This document shows, in pieces, positions 1 to 6,440 of a DNA stretch of 12,247 nt. Location of the stretch: NCBI GenBank assembly GCA_031273185.1, contig JAISSG010000165.1:1-12247 (forward strand), written 5' to 3'. The notes under the pieces were generated by a model. The model worked only from the letters and a program-made list of their open reading frames with translations, did no database searches and was not told the origin of the DNA. The position numbers and the translations under genes were made by a program. This stretch comes from Treponema sp. Lineage in GTDB: Bacteria; Spirochaetota; Spirochaetia; Treponematales; Breznakiellaceae. Positions within the stretch are counted from its first letter, which is position 1; each line of letters starts with the position of its first letter.

Positions 1-35
1 ATACCTTTGCAATTTCCCCCAAGTCCGCCCAAAAA

Positions 36-52
36 CCCCCCCCCCCCCCCCC
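36..52. repeat. 17-cytosine homopolymer tract
   Basis: An uninterrupted run of 17 C lies at the left edge, 14 bases outside the terminator hairpin at 67-100. No gene can be assigned to 1-66. Tracts this long are prone to polymerase slippage and to miscounted length in sequencing. Poly-G/C tracts near promoters act as length-variable switches in some treponemes (established for tpr genes of T. pallidum). Whether this one controls a gene beyond the left edge cannot be seen. Confidence 0.9.
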
Positions 53-66
53 AATAAAAACAACAA

Positions 67-100
67 GGGCTGTCCGGAAAGCTTGCTTTCCGGACAGCCC
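67..100 (-). terminator. Rho-independent terminator of the FN3 lipoprotein gene
   Basis: A perfect 15-bp inverted repeat (67-81 and 86-100) closes a 4-nt loop. Read leftward, the GC-rich stem is followed by a T-rich run (TTGTTGTTTTTATT). Read rightward there is no T run, so it should act on leftward transcripts. It lies 95 bases past the lipoprotein stop codon. Confidence 0.88.
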
Positions 101-157
101 CGTGCTGGTTTGCGCAACCCGCTAACTTGTTTTTCCCAAGCTAACGCCGATGGTGCA

Positions 158-191
158 AGCCCCCTTGCAAAAACCGTTTTTGCAAGGGGCT
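158..191 (-). repeat. Imperfect hairpin just after the lipoprotein stop
   Basis: The arms 158-174 and 176-191 are reverse complements apart from one extra C, giving a stem of about 14-16 bp once the tight centre opens. It starts four bases downstream of the stop at 196-198 in the leftward transcript. No T run follows, so it is more likely a 3'-end stabilising or processing hairpin than a terminator. The true terminator is at 67-100. Confidence 0.6.
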
Positions 192-195
192 CCGG

Positions 196-2538
196 CTACC
201 ATTGGTCCGAAGCTATTTGGATGCCTGTCTCGCCGGGTTGGAAACCGCCATCTTTGTAAAATACCTCGATATAAACTCCGCCGGAACCCACTGGGACACT
301 GGTAGTTCGATATGTATCAGTGGAACCTACCCTCTCAAGAGTTCTTAGCGTTGTGAAGAAGTCCCCCCGGGTATATTTGCCCTGAGCATCCAACTGATCT
401 AGCCCCGTTGCGTACCGTATAATAATTTCGGCTTTATCCACCCTGGATGAAGCTGAACCCACGTGCTGTACAAAGGGATTAGAAGTGTTCCTATCCTCTA
501 TCGTAACACCCATCCCACCACTTAGAACCGAATCGCTGGATGTCGCTGTCCAACCCGTTGCCGGAGCATCAACCATAGATATTACACCATTGTCGCTTAC
601 TCGAGCCATGTAGCCCCAGCATCCGGGCTTGTTATCAATACCTGGATCAAGGAACCAACTTCCAATAATCCCAACATCGGCCTTGGTAATACTCTTGACC
701 GAAACATAGTTGTTGCCTAAAGTTTGATGTTGGCGATCAGTTTTCGTCCGTGAAATTTCGACAACCTCGGTGTCCTTCCACAGTTTACCCACATGCCTGG
801 CGGTATACCCACTCTTTGGGTTGATGCGAACGCCAAGTTCATAGGCGAACGCACGGTCGTTGATACCCGTCGGTAGTGGCGGCGCATCGCTTACTACCAG
901 TTGGATAGGAAGATCCACGATGTATTGGGCGGTCTCTACAACATTGCTGTAGATAGTTTCCCCAAAGCCTGTTACCAGTTTGTACACGTAATTTTTCCGC
1001 CCCTCGGGCTTCTCGGTAACGCCGTAGAAATAATTTTGGCTGTCGCCTGTCAGGGTGATGCCGTCAGTAATTTCATTCCAGTTGGCGGGATAATTGCCGT
1101 TGCGTTTTTCCTCAGCCCGGTAGAGGCGGTAGTCCGTAGCCCAGTTTCTGGGGTTCCAATAGATATGTATACCCAGGTAGTCCTCTGTCTCGTCATCCCA
1201 GCCAAGGGCATCAGCGGTAAGCTTGATAGAAACTGGGCTACCAACAGCCGCGGATATTGTCGGAAGGGACATGCCGCCGGTACTGTTTACCGCAACGACC
1301 ATATAATAAATGGAAACATCGTCCCGGGGACGGTTATTATCGATCAACCCCGCCCAACCAAAAGGAGCAGGAGGAGTAGAACCCACACTGGTACCATAGG
1401 AATATATGATACCTCTTGAGGTAATATCCTCCCAGGCTTGGTACGCAATGGTGTTTGGAGGAATAGTGGAGCCAAACGTACTCGTGTTATTGGTCAAAAC
1501 CCGGTAGACCTTATAGGAAGCCGCCCCGGGCACGACAGGCCAGCCCACTTCAATTTCCCCCGTAGGTCTTGGTCTCCCAATAACACCAGCGGGCGCAGCG
1601 GGCCCTGCCGCAGCAAACGTTTCGATTACGCGGGCAGGCTCGCTGTCAAGGTAATAGTAGGGATCATCGCCTGCTGGCACTCCTTTCTGCTTTGCGACAA
1701 CTTCAACCGCGGTTTTACCGTAGATAAGGGGTATGGTATAAGCGGCCGTTCTCTGCTCAGTATCTATACTACCACTCGCGGTGATATACGCCCTAAAACG
1801 CATAGAGGCAGGCCCCGTATCGTTGGCGATACCGTAGGCGACAAGATAATCGACCCCCGGTACGGCCGTCCATGTCACCTGGACAATATCACTGGTGCTG
1901 TAATCGGCTGGATCATACACAGTGCTTTTGCGCAGGCTTAAACCGGTGGGCTTTGCCAGCTGCCGGCCTGCCGGAAGGAGGGCGTTCGAGCCGCCGGTGG
2001 GGAAAGAAACGCTGTTGCTGTCCTTATAGCTGTTCTGGAGAATTATCCAGTCAGTATTACCTATCGAGCCAGGAGCCCAGCTAGAATCCGCCGAATTGCT
2101 TGACCATCTAGAGACCGCCACTACCCGATAGGTATAATTCGTGCCTGTCCTGAATTCGTTGGCATAGCTGATCAGATCGTCATAGTACAAATCACCATTG
2201 CCTGGGGTAGTAATTGGAGCTGTTAGTGAAGAAGGACTAATAGAGACGAAGTCGGCAGTTTTTCTGGCCACAAGCGTCACAGTAGTCGGCCCGTTACCCA
2301 CGGCGGCCTTGCGGTACACCAGGTACCCGGACGCGTTAGGAACCGCGTCCCATGCCACGCGGATAAAGCCGGTCGGGCCGTAAGCGTAAGCCCTTACGCT
2401 ATCCGGCGGGGGCAGAATTTCCATCCCTTTGTATTCCGTCGAGTAGCTTCTGACGGTCTGGGTCGCATTATCGCACCCGGTAAAAACCATGGCCATAACC
2501 ATCATAGCACCTAAGCCAATAAGAAAAGCCTTCTTCAT
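196..2538 (-). CDS. Secreted lipoprotein with fibronectin-III-like modules
   Basis: Predicted 780-aa exported lipoprotein. The start at 2538 (MKKAFLIG...) is preferred over the in-frame ATG at 2616. It begins a clean signal peptide with a hydrophobic core and a relaxed lipobox FTGC, so Cys22 would be acylated, and it follows an AAAGGGA ribosome-binding sequence about nine bases upstream. The ATG at 2616 would lie in the leader. Four modules resemble fibronectin type III folds, each with a W-x-x-V/P-x-A-x-x-Y-x-V-Y-type core: about 43-145, 195-285, 314-425 and 436-535. Residues 540-780 form a further region I do not recognise, ending in a Gly/Asp-rich beta-like segment. FN3 modules usually mediate adhesion or carbohydrate binding, and no catalytic motif is visible. 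The gene is monocistronic, with its own promoter and terminator, and divergent from the ATPase gene. A surface adhesin or matrix protein is the likeliest role; the substrate is unknown. Confidence 0.85.
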   Translation of the reverse strand: MKKAFLIGLGAMMVMAMVFTGCDNATQTVRSYSTEYKGMEILPPPDSVRAYAYGPTGFIRVAWDAVPNASGYLVYRKAAVGNGPTTVTLVARKTADFVSISPSSLTAPITTPGNGDLYYDDLISYANEFRTGTNYTYRVVAVSRWSSNSADSSWAPGSIGNTDWIILQNSYKDSNSVSFPTGGSNALLPAGRQLAKPTGLSLRKSTVYDPADYSTSDIVQVTWTAVPGVDYLVAYGIANDTGPASMRFRAYITASGSIDTEQRTAAYTIPLIYGKTAVEVVAKQKGVPAGDDPYYYLDSEPARVIETFAAAGPAAPAGVIGRPRPTGEIEVGWPVVPGAASYKVYRVLTNNTSTFGSTIPPNTIAYQAWEDITSRGIIYSYGTSVGSTPPAPFGWAGLIDNNRPRDDVSIYYMVVAVNSTGGMSLPTISAAVGSPVSIKLTADALGWDDETEDYLGIHIYWNPRNWATDYRLYRAEEKRNGNYPANWNEITDGITLTGDSQNYFYGVTEKPEGRKNYVYKLVTGFGETIYSNVVETAQYIVDLPIQLVVSDAPPLPTGINDRAFAYELGVRINPKSGYTARHVGKLWKDTEVVEISRTKTDRQHQTLGNNYVSVKSITKADVGIIGSWFLDPGIDNKPGCWGYMARVSDNGVISMVDAPATGWTATSSDSVLSGGMGVTIEDRNTSNPFVQHVGSASSRVDKAEIIIRYATGLDQLDAQGKYTRGDFFTTLRTLERVGSTDTYRTTSVPVGSGGVYIEVFYKDGGFQPGETGIQIASDQW

Positions 2539-2565
2539 TTTGTTTTTCCCTTTATTAAGAAAAAT

Positions 2566-2587
2566 CACCCCGATATACGTCAGGGTG
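2566..2587 (-). promoter_or_regulatory. Terminator-like hairpin in the lipoprotein leader
   Basis: In the leftward transcript the arms CACCCTGA and TCGGGGTG can form an 8-bp stem (one G-U pair) around a 6-nt loop. It is followed directly by ATTTTTCTT and then by the ribosome-binding sequence of the lipoprotein gene. It lies about 11 bases after the predicted transcription start and resembles an intrinsic attenuator. No competing antiterminator or riboswitch fold is evident, so the regulatory role is inference. Confidence 0.5.
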
Positions 2588-2604
2588 TCCTTTGAGACGC
2601 ATAA

Positions 2605-2633
2605 ATAATAGCACAATCATATTAATTTATCAA
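2605..2633 (-). promoter_or_regulatory. Sigma70-type promoter of the FN3 lipoprotein gene
   Basis: On the minus strand, TTGATA (2633-2628) and TATTAT (2610-2605) are 17 bp apart, with TG one base before the -10 (extended -10). Each hexamer matches consensus at five of six positions. The predicted start near 2598 gives a leader of about 60 nt. Confidence 0.8.
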
Positions 2634-2636
2634 CAT

Positions 2637-2650
2637 AATTTCGGGAAATT
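2637..2650. promoter_or_regulatory. 14-bp palindrome upstream of the lipoprotein -35
   Basis: AATTTC and GAAATT flank a GG centre, a near-perfect palindrome three bases upstream of the lipoprotein -35 box in the divergent intergenic region. The position suits an activator or repressor site, but no cognate regulator is identified. Confidence 0.35.
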
Positions 2651-2692
2651 TAAAAAAACCGGGCCTTTCCGCCCCAATGGATTACAATTTGT

Positions 2693-2724
2693 CGCCAGGC
2701 ATATAATTAAAAGGCATCCTGGCG
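2693..2724. promoter_or_regulatory. Inverted repeat upstream of the ATPase promoter
   Basis: CGCCAGG (2693-2699) and CCTGGCG (2718-2724) form a 7-bp inverted repeat with an 18-bp AT-rich centre, ending 10 bp before the -35 box of the ATPase promoter. AGGCAT is also directly repeated inside it (2697-2702 and 2712-2717). No T run follows on either strand, so it looks more like a protein-binding site than a terminator. Confidence 0.4.
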
Positions 2725-2734
2725 CAAAAAAATC

Positions 2735-2762
2735 TTGACTTTTCCGCAAAACGATGCATAAT
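2735..2762 (+). promoter_or_regulatory. Promoter of the ATPase gene, possibly leaderless
   Basis: TTGACT (2735-2740) and CATAAT (2757-2762) are separated by 16 bp, each one mismatch from consensus. The -10 box ends exactly six bases before the ATG at 2769, so transcription would begin at or next to the start codon. No Shine-Dalgarno sequence is present. The alternative in-frame ATG at 2754 lies just upstream of the -10 box, inside the promoter. Confidence 0.7.
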
Positions 2763-2768
2763 AGTCGC

Positions 2769-3899
2769 ATGAGGCGGTCCCGCGCAACCCGCATCCTCGG
2801 CGACCTGGAAACAAGCGTCGTCTTTCTTGGCGGCCCCCGGCGGGTGGGAAAAACATGGCTTGCCCATGACATAGCCCGCGAATTCGCCCGCCCGGTGTAC
2901 CTCAGCTACGACAGCCCCGGCGACCGGAAAACCATGCAAAAGCAACGCTGGCCGGGTTCCGCGGACCTGCTGGTCCTTGACGAGATCCACAAGATGCCGG
3001 GCTGGAAGAGCTACCTGCACGGCGTTTTTGGCGCGGGGCCGGCAAAGCCCAGGGTGCTGGCAGCCGGCATCGCCCGCCTGGGATATTCCCGGCAGGCGGG
3101 GGACCCCTTTCCGGGCCGTTTTTCCCGGCACCGGCTTTTCCCCTTCTCGCCCGGGGAGCTGTCGGCGGCGGGCGTGGCGCCGGACATCGACCGCCTTATG
3201 CGGCGGGGCGGGTTCCCCGAGCCTTTCCTGGAAGGCGAGGCATTCGCCCGGCTCTGGCGCGGCCAGTACGTTGGCAGGCTTATCCACGAGGATGCCCTGG
3301 ATATAGAAAAATTCAGCGATTTCAAGTCCCTCAAGCTATGCCTGGAACTGCTGAGGGGCAGGGTTGGCTCCCCGGTTTCCTATGCGTCCATCGCCCGGGA
3401 GGTAGGCATAGCCCCAAACACGGCGCGAAAATACGTCCGGGTTTTCGAGGAGCTGTGCGTCGTGTTCCGGGTCGCCCCTTTCGCCGGGGACTCGAAGCAC
3501 GGCGGCATTGCCCGCTCCCTGCTCAAAGAGCCGAAAATTTACTTTTACGACACGGCCCTTGTCGAGGGGGGCGACGGCGCCAGGCTCGAAAACCTGACGG
3601 CCCTGTCGCTGGCAAAGCAGGCCGCCTATGACGAGGATGTCAGGGGGGTTCCAGCCGCCCTCTGCTACATACGGACAAAGGACTCGCGGGAAGTGGATTT
3701 TTGCTATGTCCGCGGCGGCGCGGCGCAGTTCCTCGCGGAGGCGGCAATGTCCGAGCCGGGCGTCGGCAAGGACCTCCGCTACTTCTGCGACCGCCACGGC
3801 ATACCGGGGATACAACTGGTAAAAGACCTGAAACAGGAACGGCGGGAGGGAAACATCGAGGTGCGCTCCGCGGGAGCCTGGCTTGCCGGGCTGGAATGA
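2769..3899 (+). CDS. AAA_14 / DUF4143-type P-loop ATPase
   Basis: The 376-aa protein has the architecture of the widespread AAA_14-DUF4143 ATPases. Residues 22-29 (GPRRVGKT) form Walker A. Residues 67-72 (LLVLDE) form Walker B, followed by the typical IHK-x-x-x-W segment. A GGFPEP motif (147-152) precedes a winged-helix-like stretch (about 187-235). The C-terminal part carries IYFYDTAL (257-264), ENLTALSLAKQ (274-284) and REVDF (307-311), as in the nuclease-like DUF4143 domain. In relatives the strand after REVDF usually reads E-V-K; here it reads AEAAMS, so the usual lysine appears to be missing. The usual TGSS-type sensor before ARL is AAGI. Cellular roles of this family are poorly known. 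It is often found in accessory regions beside toxin-antitoxin genes, as here with brnTA 63 bp downstream. The start at 2769 is chosen because the ATG at 2754 lies within the promoter. The family assignment is firm; the function is open. Confidence 0.88.
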   Translation: MRRSRATRILGDLETSVVFLGGPRRVGKTWLAHDIAREFARPVYLSYDSPGDRKTMQKQRWPGSADLLVLDEIHKMPGWKSYLHGVFGAGPAKPRVLAAGIARLGYSRQAGDPFPGRFSRHRLFPFSPGELSAAGVAPDIDRLMRRGGFPEPFLEGEAFARLWRGQYVGRLIHEDALDIEKFSDFKSLKLCLELLRGRVGSPVSYASIAREVGIAPNTARKYVRVFEELCVVFRVAPFAGDSKHGGIARSLLKEPKIYFYDTALVEGGDGARLENLTALSLAKQAAYDEDVRGVPAALCYIRTKDSREVDFCYVRGGAAQFLAEAAMSEPGVGKDLRYFCDRHGIPGIQLVKDLKQERREGNIEVRSAGAWLAGLE

Positions 3900-3915
3900 C
3901 CAATGCCGCTTTGCA

Positions 3916-3944
3916 TTGACATTTTTATAAGTACCAATTAATAT
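3916..3944 (+). promoter_or_regulatory. Promoter of the brnT-brnA operon
   Basis: A perfect TTGACA (3916-3921) is followed after 17 bp by TAATAT (3939-3944, four of six matches). The expected start near 3951 leaves only about 12 nt before the GTG of brnT. Confidence 0.65.
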
Positions 3945-3947
3945 GTA
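3932..3947. promoter_or_regulatory. Candidate BrnA operator
   Basis: A 16-bp imperfect palindrome (TAC at the left end, GTA at the right end, ATTAAT at the centre; 12 of 16 positions symmetrical) overlaps the -10 box. BrnTA operons are known to be repressed by their antitoxin or complex at promoter palindromes. That this is the site is inferred from position only. Confidence 0.4.
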
Positions 3948-3962
3948 TAGTGATGGTCAAAC

Positions 3963-4241
3963 GTGAGATTTACATGGGATGAAAAGAAGAACCTGGTCAA
4001 TGTCAAAAAGCATAAAATCAGCTTTGTCCAGGCTGCCCATGTTTTTTCCGACCCCCTGCGGAAAGAACTCTATGACGAAAAGCACAGCAGGCATGATGAG
4101 GATAGGGTTATCGCTATCGGAATGGCTGTAACCCGTCTGATATTCGTCAGTTTTACCGAGCCGGACACTGAAACCGTGCATATCATTTCCGCACGGAAGG
4201 CAAATGAACGTGAAAGGAGGTACTATTATGGGAATGGTTAA
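3963..4241 (+). CDS. brnT: BrnT-family toxin (ribonuclease)
   Basis: The 92-aa product matches the BrnT toxin family along its whole length. It has an N-terminal F-T-W-D-E-x-K-N with V-K-K-H-K-I-S-F, a central D-E-x-H-S with D-R-V-I-A-I-G, and a C-terminal I-I-S-A-R-K-A-N-E-R-E-R-R-Y. BrnT folds like RelE-type RNases and inhibits translation by RNA cleavage when free of BrnA. The only upstream start in frame is a GTG at 3963, with no Shine-Dalgarno sequence, so translation is probably weak. The last 14 bp overlap brnA, giving coupled expression. The conserved His, Arg and Lys residues of the family appear intact, so the toxin is probably active. Confidence 0.92.
   Translation: MRFTWDEKKNLVNVKKHKISFVQAAHVFSDPLRKELYDEKHSRHDEDRVIAIGMAVTRLIFVSFTEPDTETVHIISARKANERERRYYYGNG
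4213..4220 (+). promoter_or_regulatory. Strong ribosome-binding site of brnA
   Basis: AAAGGAGG lies seven bases before the ATG at 4228, inside the 3' end of brnT. It decides the brnA start against the in-frame ATG at 4204, which lacks such a site. It is the strongest Shine-Dalgarno sequence in the window. Confidence 0.85.
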
Positions 4242-4515
4242 TTATACCCTAGAAACCTTGCCCCCGGTCAGCGCAGAAGAATGGGACCGGGTGGATAGCG
4301 TGAAAGATAAGGACATAGATTACTCGGACATCCCTGAATTCAGGGACTTTTCGGGTTTCCACCCCTGGCAGGATCGGAGATTGTACAAGCCGATCAAAGT
4401 ATCCGTTACCTGCAAAATCGACGCCGACATTGTGGCATGGCTCAAGCAGGGGGGAAAAGGCTACCAGACCCGGTTGAACGCGATTTTACGCCAGGCAATG
4501 ATCCACGCCCACTGA
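4228..4515 (+). CDS. brnA: BrnA-family antitoxin
   Basis: The 95-aa protein starts at the ATG at 4228, directly after an AAAGGAGG ribosome-binding site. The C-terminal half carries the ribbon-helix-helix signature of BrnA: KVSVTCKIDADIVAWLKQ followed by GKGYQTRLNAILRQAM. This part dimerises and binds DNA. The N-terminal half (PPVSAEEWDRVDSVKDKDIDYSDIPE) is the segment that wraps and neutralises BrnT in known complexes. It overlaps brnT by 14 bp in the toxin-first order typical of brnTA. It should autorepress the operon; a candidate operator lies at 3932-3947. Confidence 0.93.
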   Translation: MGMVNYTLETLPPVSAEEWDRVDSVKDKDIDYSDIPEFRDFSGFHPWQDRRLYKPIKVSVTCKIDADIVAWLKQGGKGYQTRLNAILRQAMIHAH

Positions 4516-4704
4516 AGCTGCCCGTTGCCCCGAAAAAAACACTTTTTTTCCTAAAGTCCCCCCGCCGCCTGCCGATATTATAATCAAGGGGAGGGCTTAC
4601 CTCTCATAAAACAGGCGGTGCGCAACGGGCTTACGCCCAGACATCCAGGCGCATCGTCTTTTTTTTGCCCAAATTTGCCCCAGGATGCCGGGTTTTCGAT
4701 AAAT
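4516..4704. other. Convergent intergenic region with nested inverted repeats
   Basis: This 189-bp region lies between the convergent ends of brnA and ettA. GCCCGTTGC (4520-4528) is perfectly complementary to GCAACGGGC (4622-4630). Inside it, CCGCCTG (4565-4571) pairs with CAGGCGG (4612-4618). A weak hairpin, GAAAAAAA / TTTTTTTC (4532-4550), may help end brnTA transcripts, and a small GAGG / CCTC hairpin lies near 4592-4604. No open frame here looks coding, and no strong T-tailed terminator for ettA was found. Confidence 0.55.
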
Positions 4705-6405
4705 TTACCGTTCCAGCTTGCGATAAACGTAACGATGGGGGCTGTCTGCCACCGATCCGAGCTTTTCGCGCCGCCATTCGGCGTATTCCGACCAGTTGCC
4801 GTCGTACCAGACCGCCTCCCCGTCCTCAAAAGCGAGGATGTGGGTGGCGATTCGGTCGAGAAACCAGCGATCGTGGCTTATCACGAGGCTGACTCCGGCA
4901 AAAGTGTCCAGCGCCTCCTCCAAAGCCCGCAGGGTGTTCACGTCAAGGTCGTTGGTCGGCTCGTCCAACAGCAGGACGTTTGCCCCCTCCTTGAGCATCA
5001 TCGCCAGGTTCAGGCGGTTGCGCTCGCCGCCGCTCAGGACGCCGACTTTCTTCTGCTGGTCGCCGCCGGAAAAATTGTACCATGCGCAGTAGGCGCGGGA
5101 ATTGACCTCCCGTGTCCCCTGCCCTTCCCCGAGTTTTATCATATCCTGTCCGCCGGAAAGCTGTTCCCACACGCTTTTGCCGGCATCGAGCGAGGCGCGC
5201 ATCTGGTCGGCGTAACCCAGCTTGACGCTGTCGCCGAGGCGCAGTTCTCCGGAGTCGGCTTTTTCAGTGCCGGTGATTATTTTGAACAGCGTGGTCTTGC
5301 CCGCGCCGTGCGGCCCGATTATGCCGACACAGGCGCCGGGCGGCACGGTGAATTCCATGTTCTCAAACAGCACCCGCTCGCCGTAGGACTTTGACAGCCC
5401 CTTTGCCTCAATGACCAGCTTGCCCAGATGGGGTCCTGCGGGGATGGTTATCCGGCTGCCCTGCGCCCCGCCCTTTGAGCGTTCCCGCTCGTCGTCCTGA
5501 AAGAGTTTTTCGTAATTGGCGATCCTCGCCTTGCTTTTGGCGTGGCGGCCCTTGGGACTCATCCGTATCCACTCAAGCTCCCGCTGGAGGGTTTTGCGGC
5601 GGTCGCTTTCGCCCTTTTCCTCCTGCGCGAGGCGTTGTTCCTTTTGCTCCAGCCAGCCGGAATAGTTGCCCTTCCACGGGATGCCCTCGCCACGGTCAAG
5701 CTCCAGTATCCAGCCGGCGACGTTGTCAAGAAAGTAACGGTCGTGGGTGACGGCGATGACCGTGCCGGCATAGTCACGCAGGTGGCGTTCAAGCCAAGCA
5801 ACGGTTTCCGCGTCAAGGTGGTTGGTCGGCTCGTCCAGTAACAGGATGTCCGGCTTTTGCAGTAAAAGGCGGCACAGTGCCACCCGCCGCCGCTCGCCGC
5901 CGGAAAGGTGATCGACCGCCTCGTCGCCGGGCGGACAGCGGAGGGCCTCCATTGCCAGTTCCAGTCGGCTGTCGAGGTTCCAGCCGTCGGCGGCCTCGAT
6001 TTTTTCCTGCAACTGGGCCTGCCGCTGACCAAGTTTGTCGTAGTCCGCGTCCGGCTCGCCGAACGCCTCGCTTACCTTGTCAAATTCGGCGAGCAGGTCT
6101 ACCAGTTCCTTCGCCCCCTCGGACACAATTTCCTTAACGGTTCTGCCCGCCTCAAGCTGGGGCTCCTGTTCGAGATAGCCGATGGTGTAGCCGGGGCTGA
6201 CCGTGGTTTCGCCGGAAAATTCGGTATCCACCCCGGCGAGGATTCTAAGCAGGCTGGACTTCCCCGACCCGTTCAGACCAATCACACCGATCTTGGCCCC
6301 GTAAAAGTAGGAAAGGTTGATGTCCTTAAGCACTTGTTTAGTACCGTGTTTTTTCCCCACACGGAACATCGAGTAAATAATTTTTTTGTCGTCAACAGTT
6401 GGCAT
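4705..6405 (-). CDS. ettA: Energy-dependent translational throttle protein EttA (ABC-F)
   Basis: The 566-aa cytosolic ABC-F protein has two ATPase domains and no membrane segment. In E. coli, EttA (555 aa) binds the ribosomal E site and gates the first elongation steps according to ATP/ADP. The first cassette has GLNGSGKS (43-50), LSGGE (167-171), LLLDEPTNHLD (188-198) and switch His221, with the EttA arm at about 88-145. The P-site-tRNA-interaction linker spans about 242-325 and includes the EttA-like stretches ELDRGEGIPWKGNYS and SKARIANYE. The second cassette has GPHGAGKT (364-371), LSGGE (457-461), DEPTND (481-486) and His511. Its P-loop has His where relatives usually have Asn. The start at 6405 gives the expected N-terminus (IIYSMFRVGKK). 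An in-frame upstream ATG at 6468 would only translate the heptamer array. There is no Shine-Dalgarno sequence, and a -10-like box ends six bases before the ATG. Confidence 0.96.
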   Translation of the reverse strand: MPTVDDKKIIYSMFRVGKKHGTKQVLKDINLSYFYGAKIGVIGLNGSGKSSLLRILAGVDTEFSGETTVSPGYTIGYLEQEPQLEAGRTVKEIVSEGAKELVDLLAEFDKVSEAFGEPDADYDKLGQRQAQLQEKIEAADGWNLDSRLELAMEALRCPPGDEAVDHLSGGERRRVALCRLLLQKPDILLLDEPTNHLDAETVAWLERHLRDYAGTVIAVTHDRYFLDNVAGWILELDRGEGIPWKGNYSGWLEQKEQRLAQEEKGESDRRKTLQRELEWIRMSPKGRHAKSKARIANYEKLFQDDERERSKGGAQGSRITIPAGPHLGKLVIEAKGLSKSYGERVLFENMEFTVPPGACVGIIGPHGAGKTTLFKIITGTEKADSGELRLGDSVKLGYADQMRASLDAGKSVWEQLSGGQDMIKLGEGQGTREVNSRAYCAWYNFSGGDQQKKVGVLSGGERNRLNLAMMLKEGANVLLLDEPTNDLDVNTLRALEEALDTFAGVSLVISHDRWFLDRIATHILAFEDGEAVWYDGNWSEYAEWRREKLGSVADSPHRYVYRKLER

Positions 6406-6411
6406 GGGGCT

Positions 6412-6440
6412 AGTGTAGCATGGCAAAGAGCAAAGAGCAA
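6412..6440 (-). promoter_or_regulatory. Possible ettA promoter, fused to heptamer array A
   Basis: On the minus strand TACACT (6417-6412) ends exactly six bases before the ettA ATG. Seventeen bases upstream is TTGCTC (6440-6435), a repeat unit of array A that shares only TTG with the -35 consensus. The same TTG recurs every 7 bp through the array. The -10 match is moderate and the -35 weak. Confidence 0.45.

Noticed and set aside
901..1941. Plus-strand open frames of 172 and 167 aa
   Set aside because: They are shadows of the FN3 lipoprotein gene, without start signals or recognisable domains.
2754..2768. Earlier ATG for the ATPase
   Set aside because: It lies immediately before and partly within the promoter -10 box and has no ribosome-binding site. 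The expected transcription start falls after it.
4532..4550. Strong terminator for brnTA
   Set aside because: The stem has one G-C pair and seven A-T pairs, too weak for a confident intrinsic terminator. It is mentioned only as a minor feature of the intergenic region.
4618..5394. 258-aa open frame on the plus strand
   Set aside because: It is antisense to ettA, has no family motifs or ribosome-binding site, and arises from the GC-rich codon pattern of ettA.
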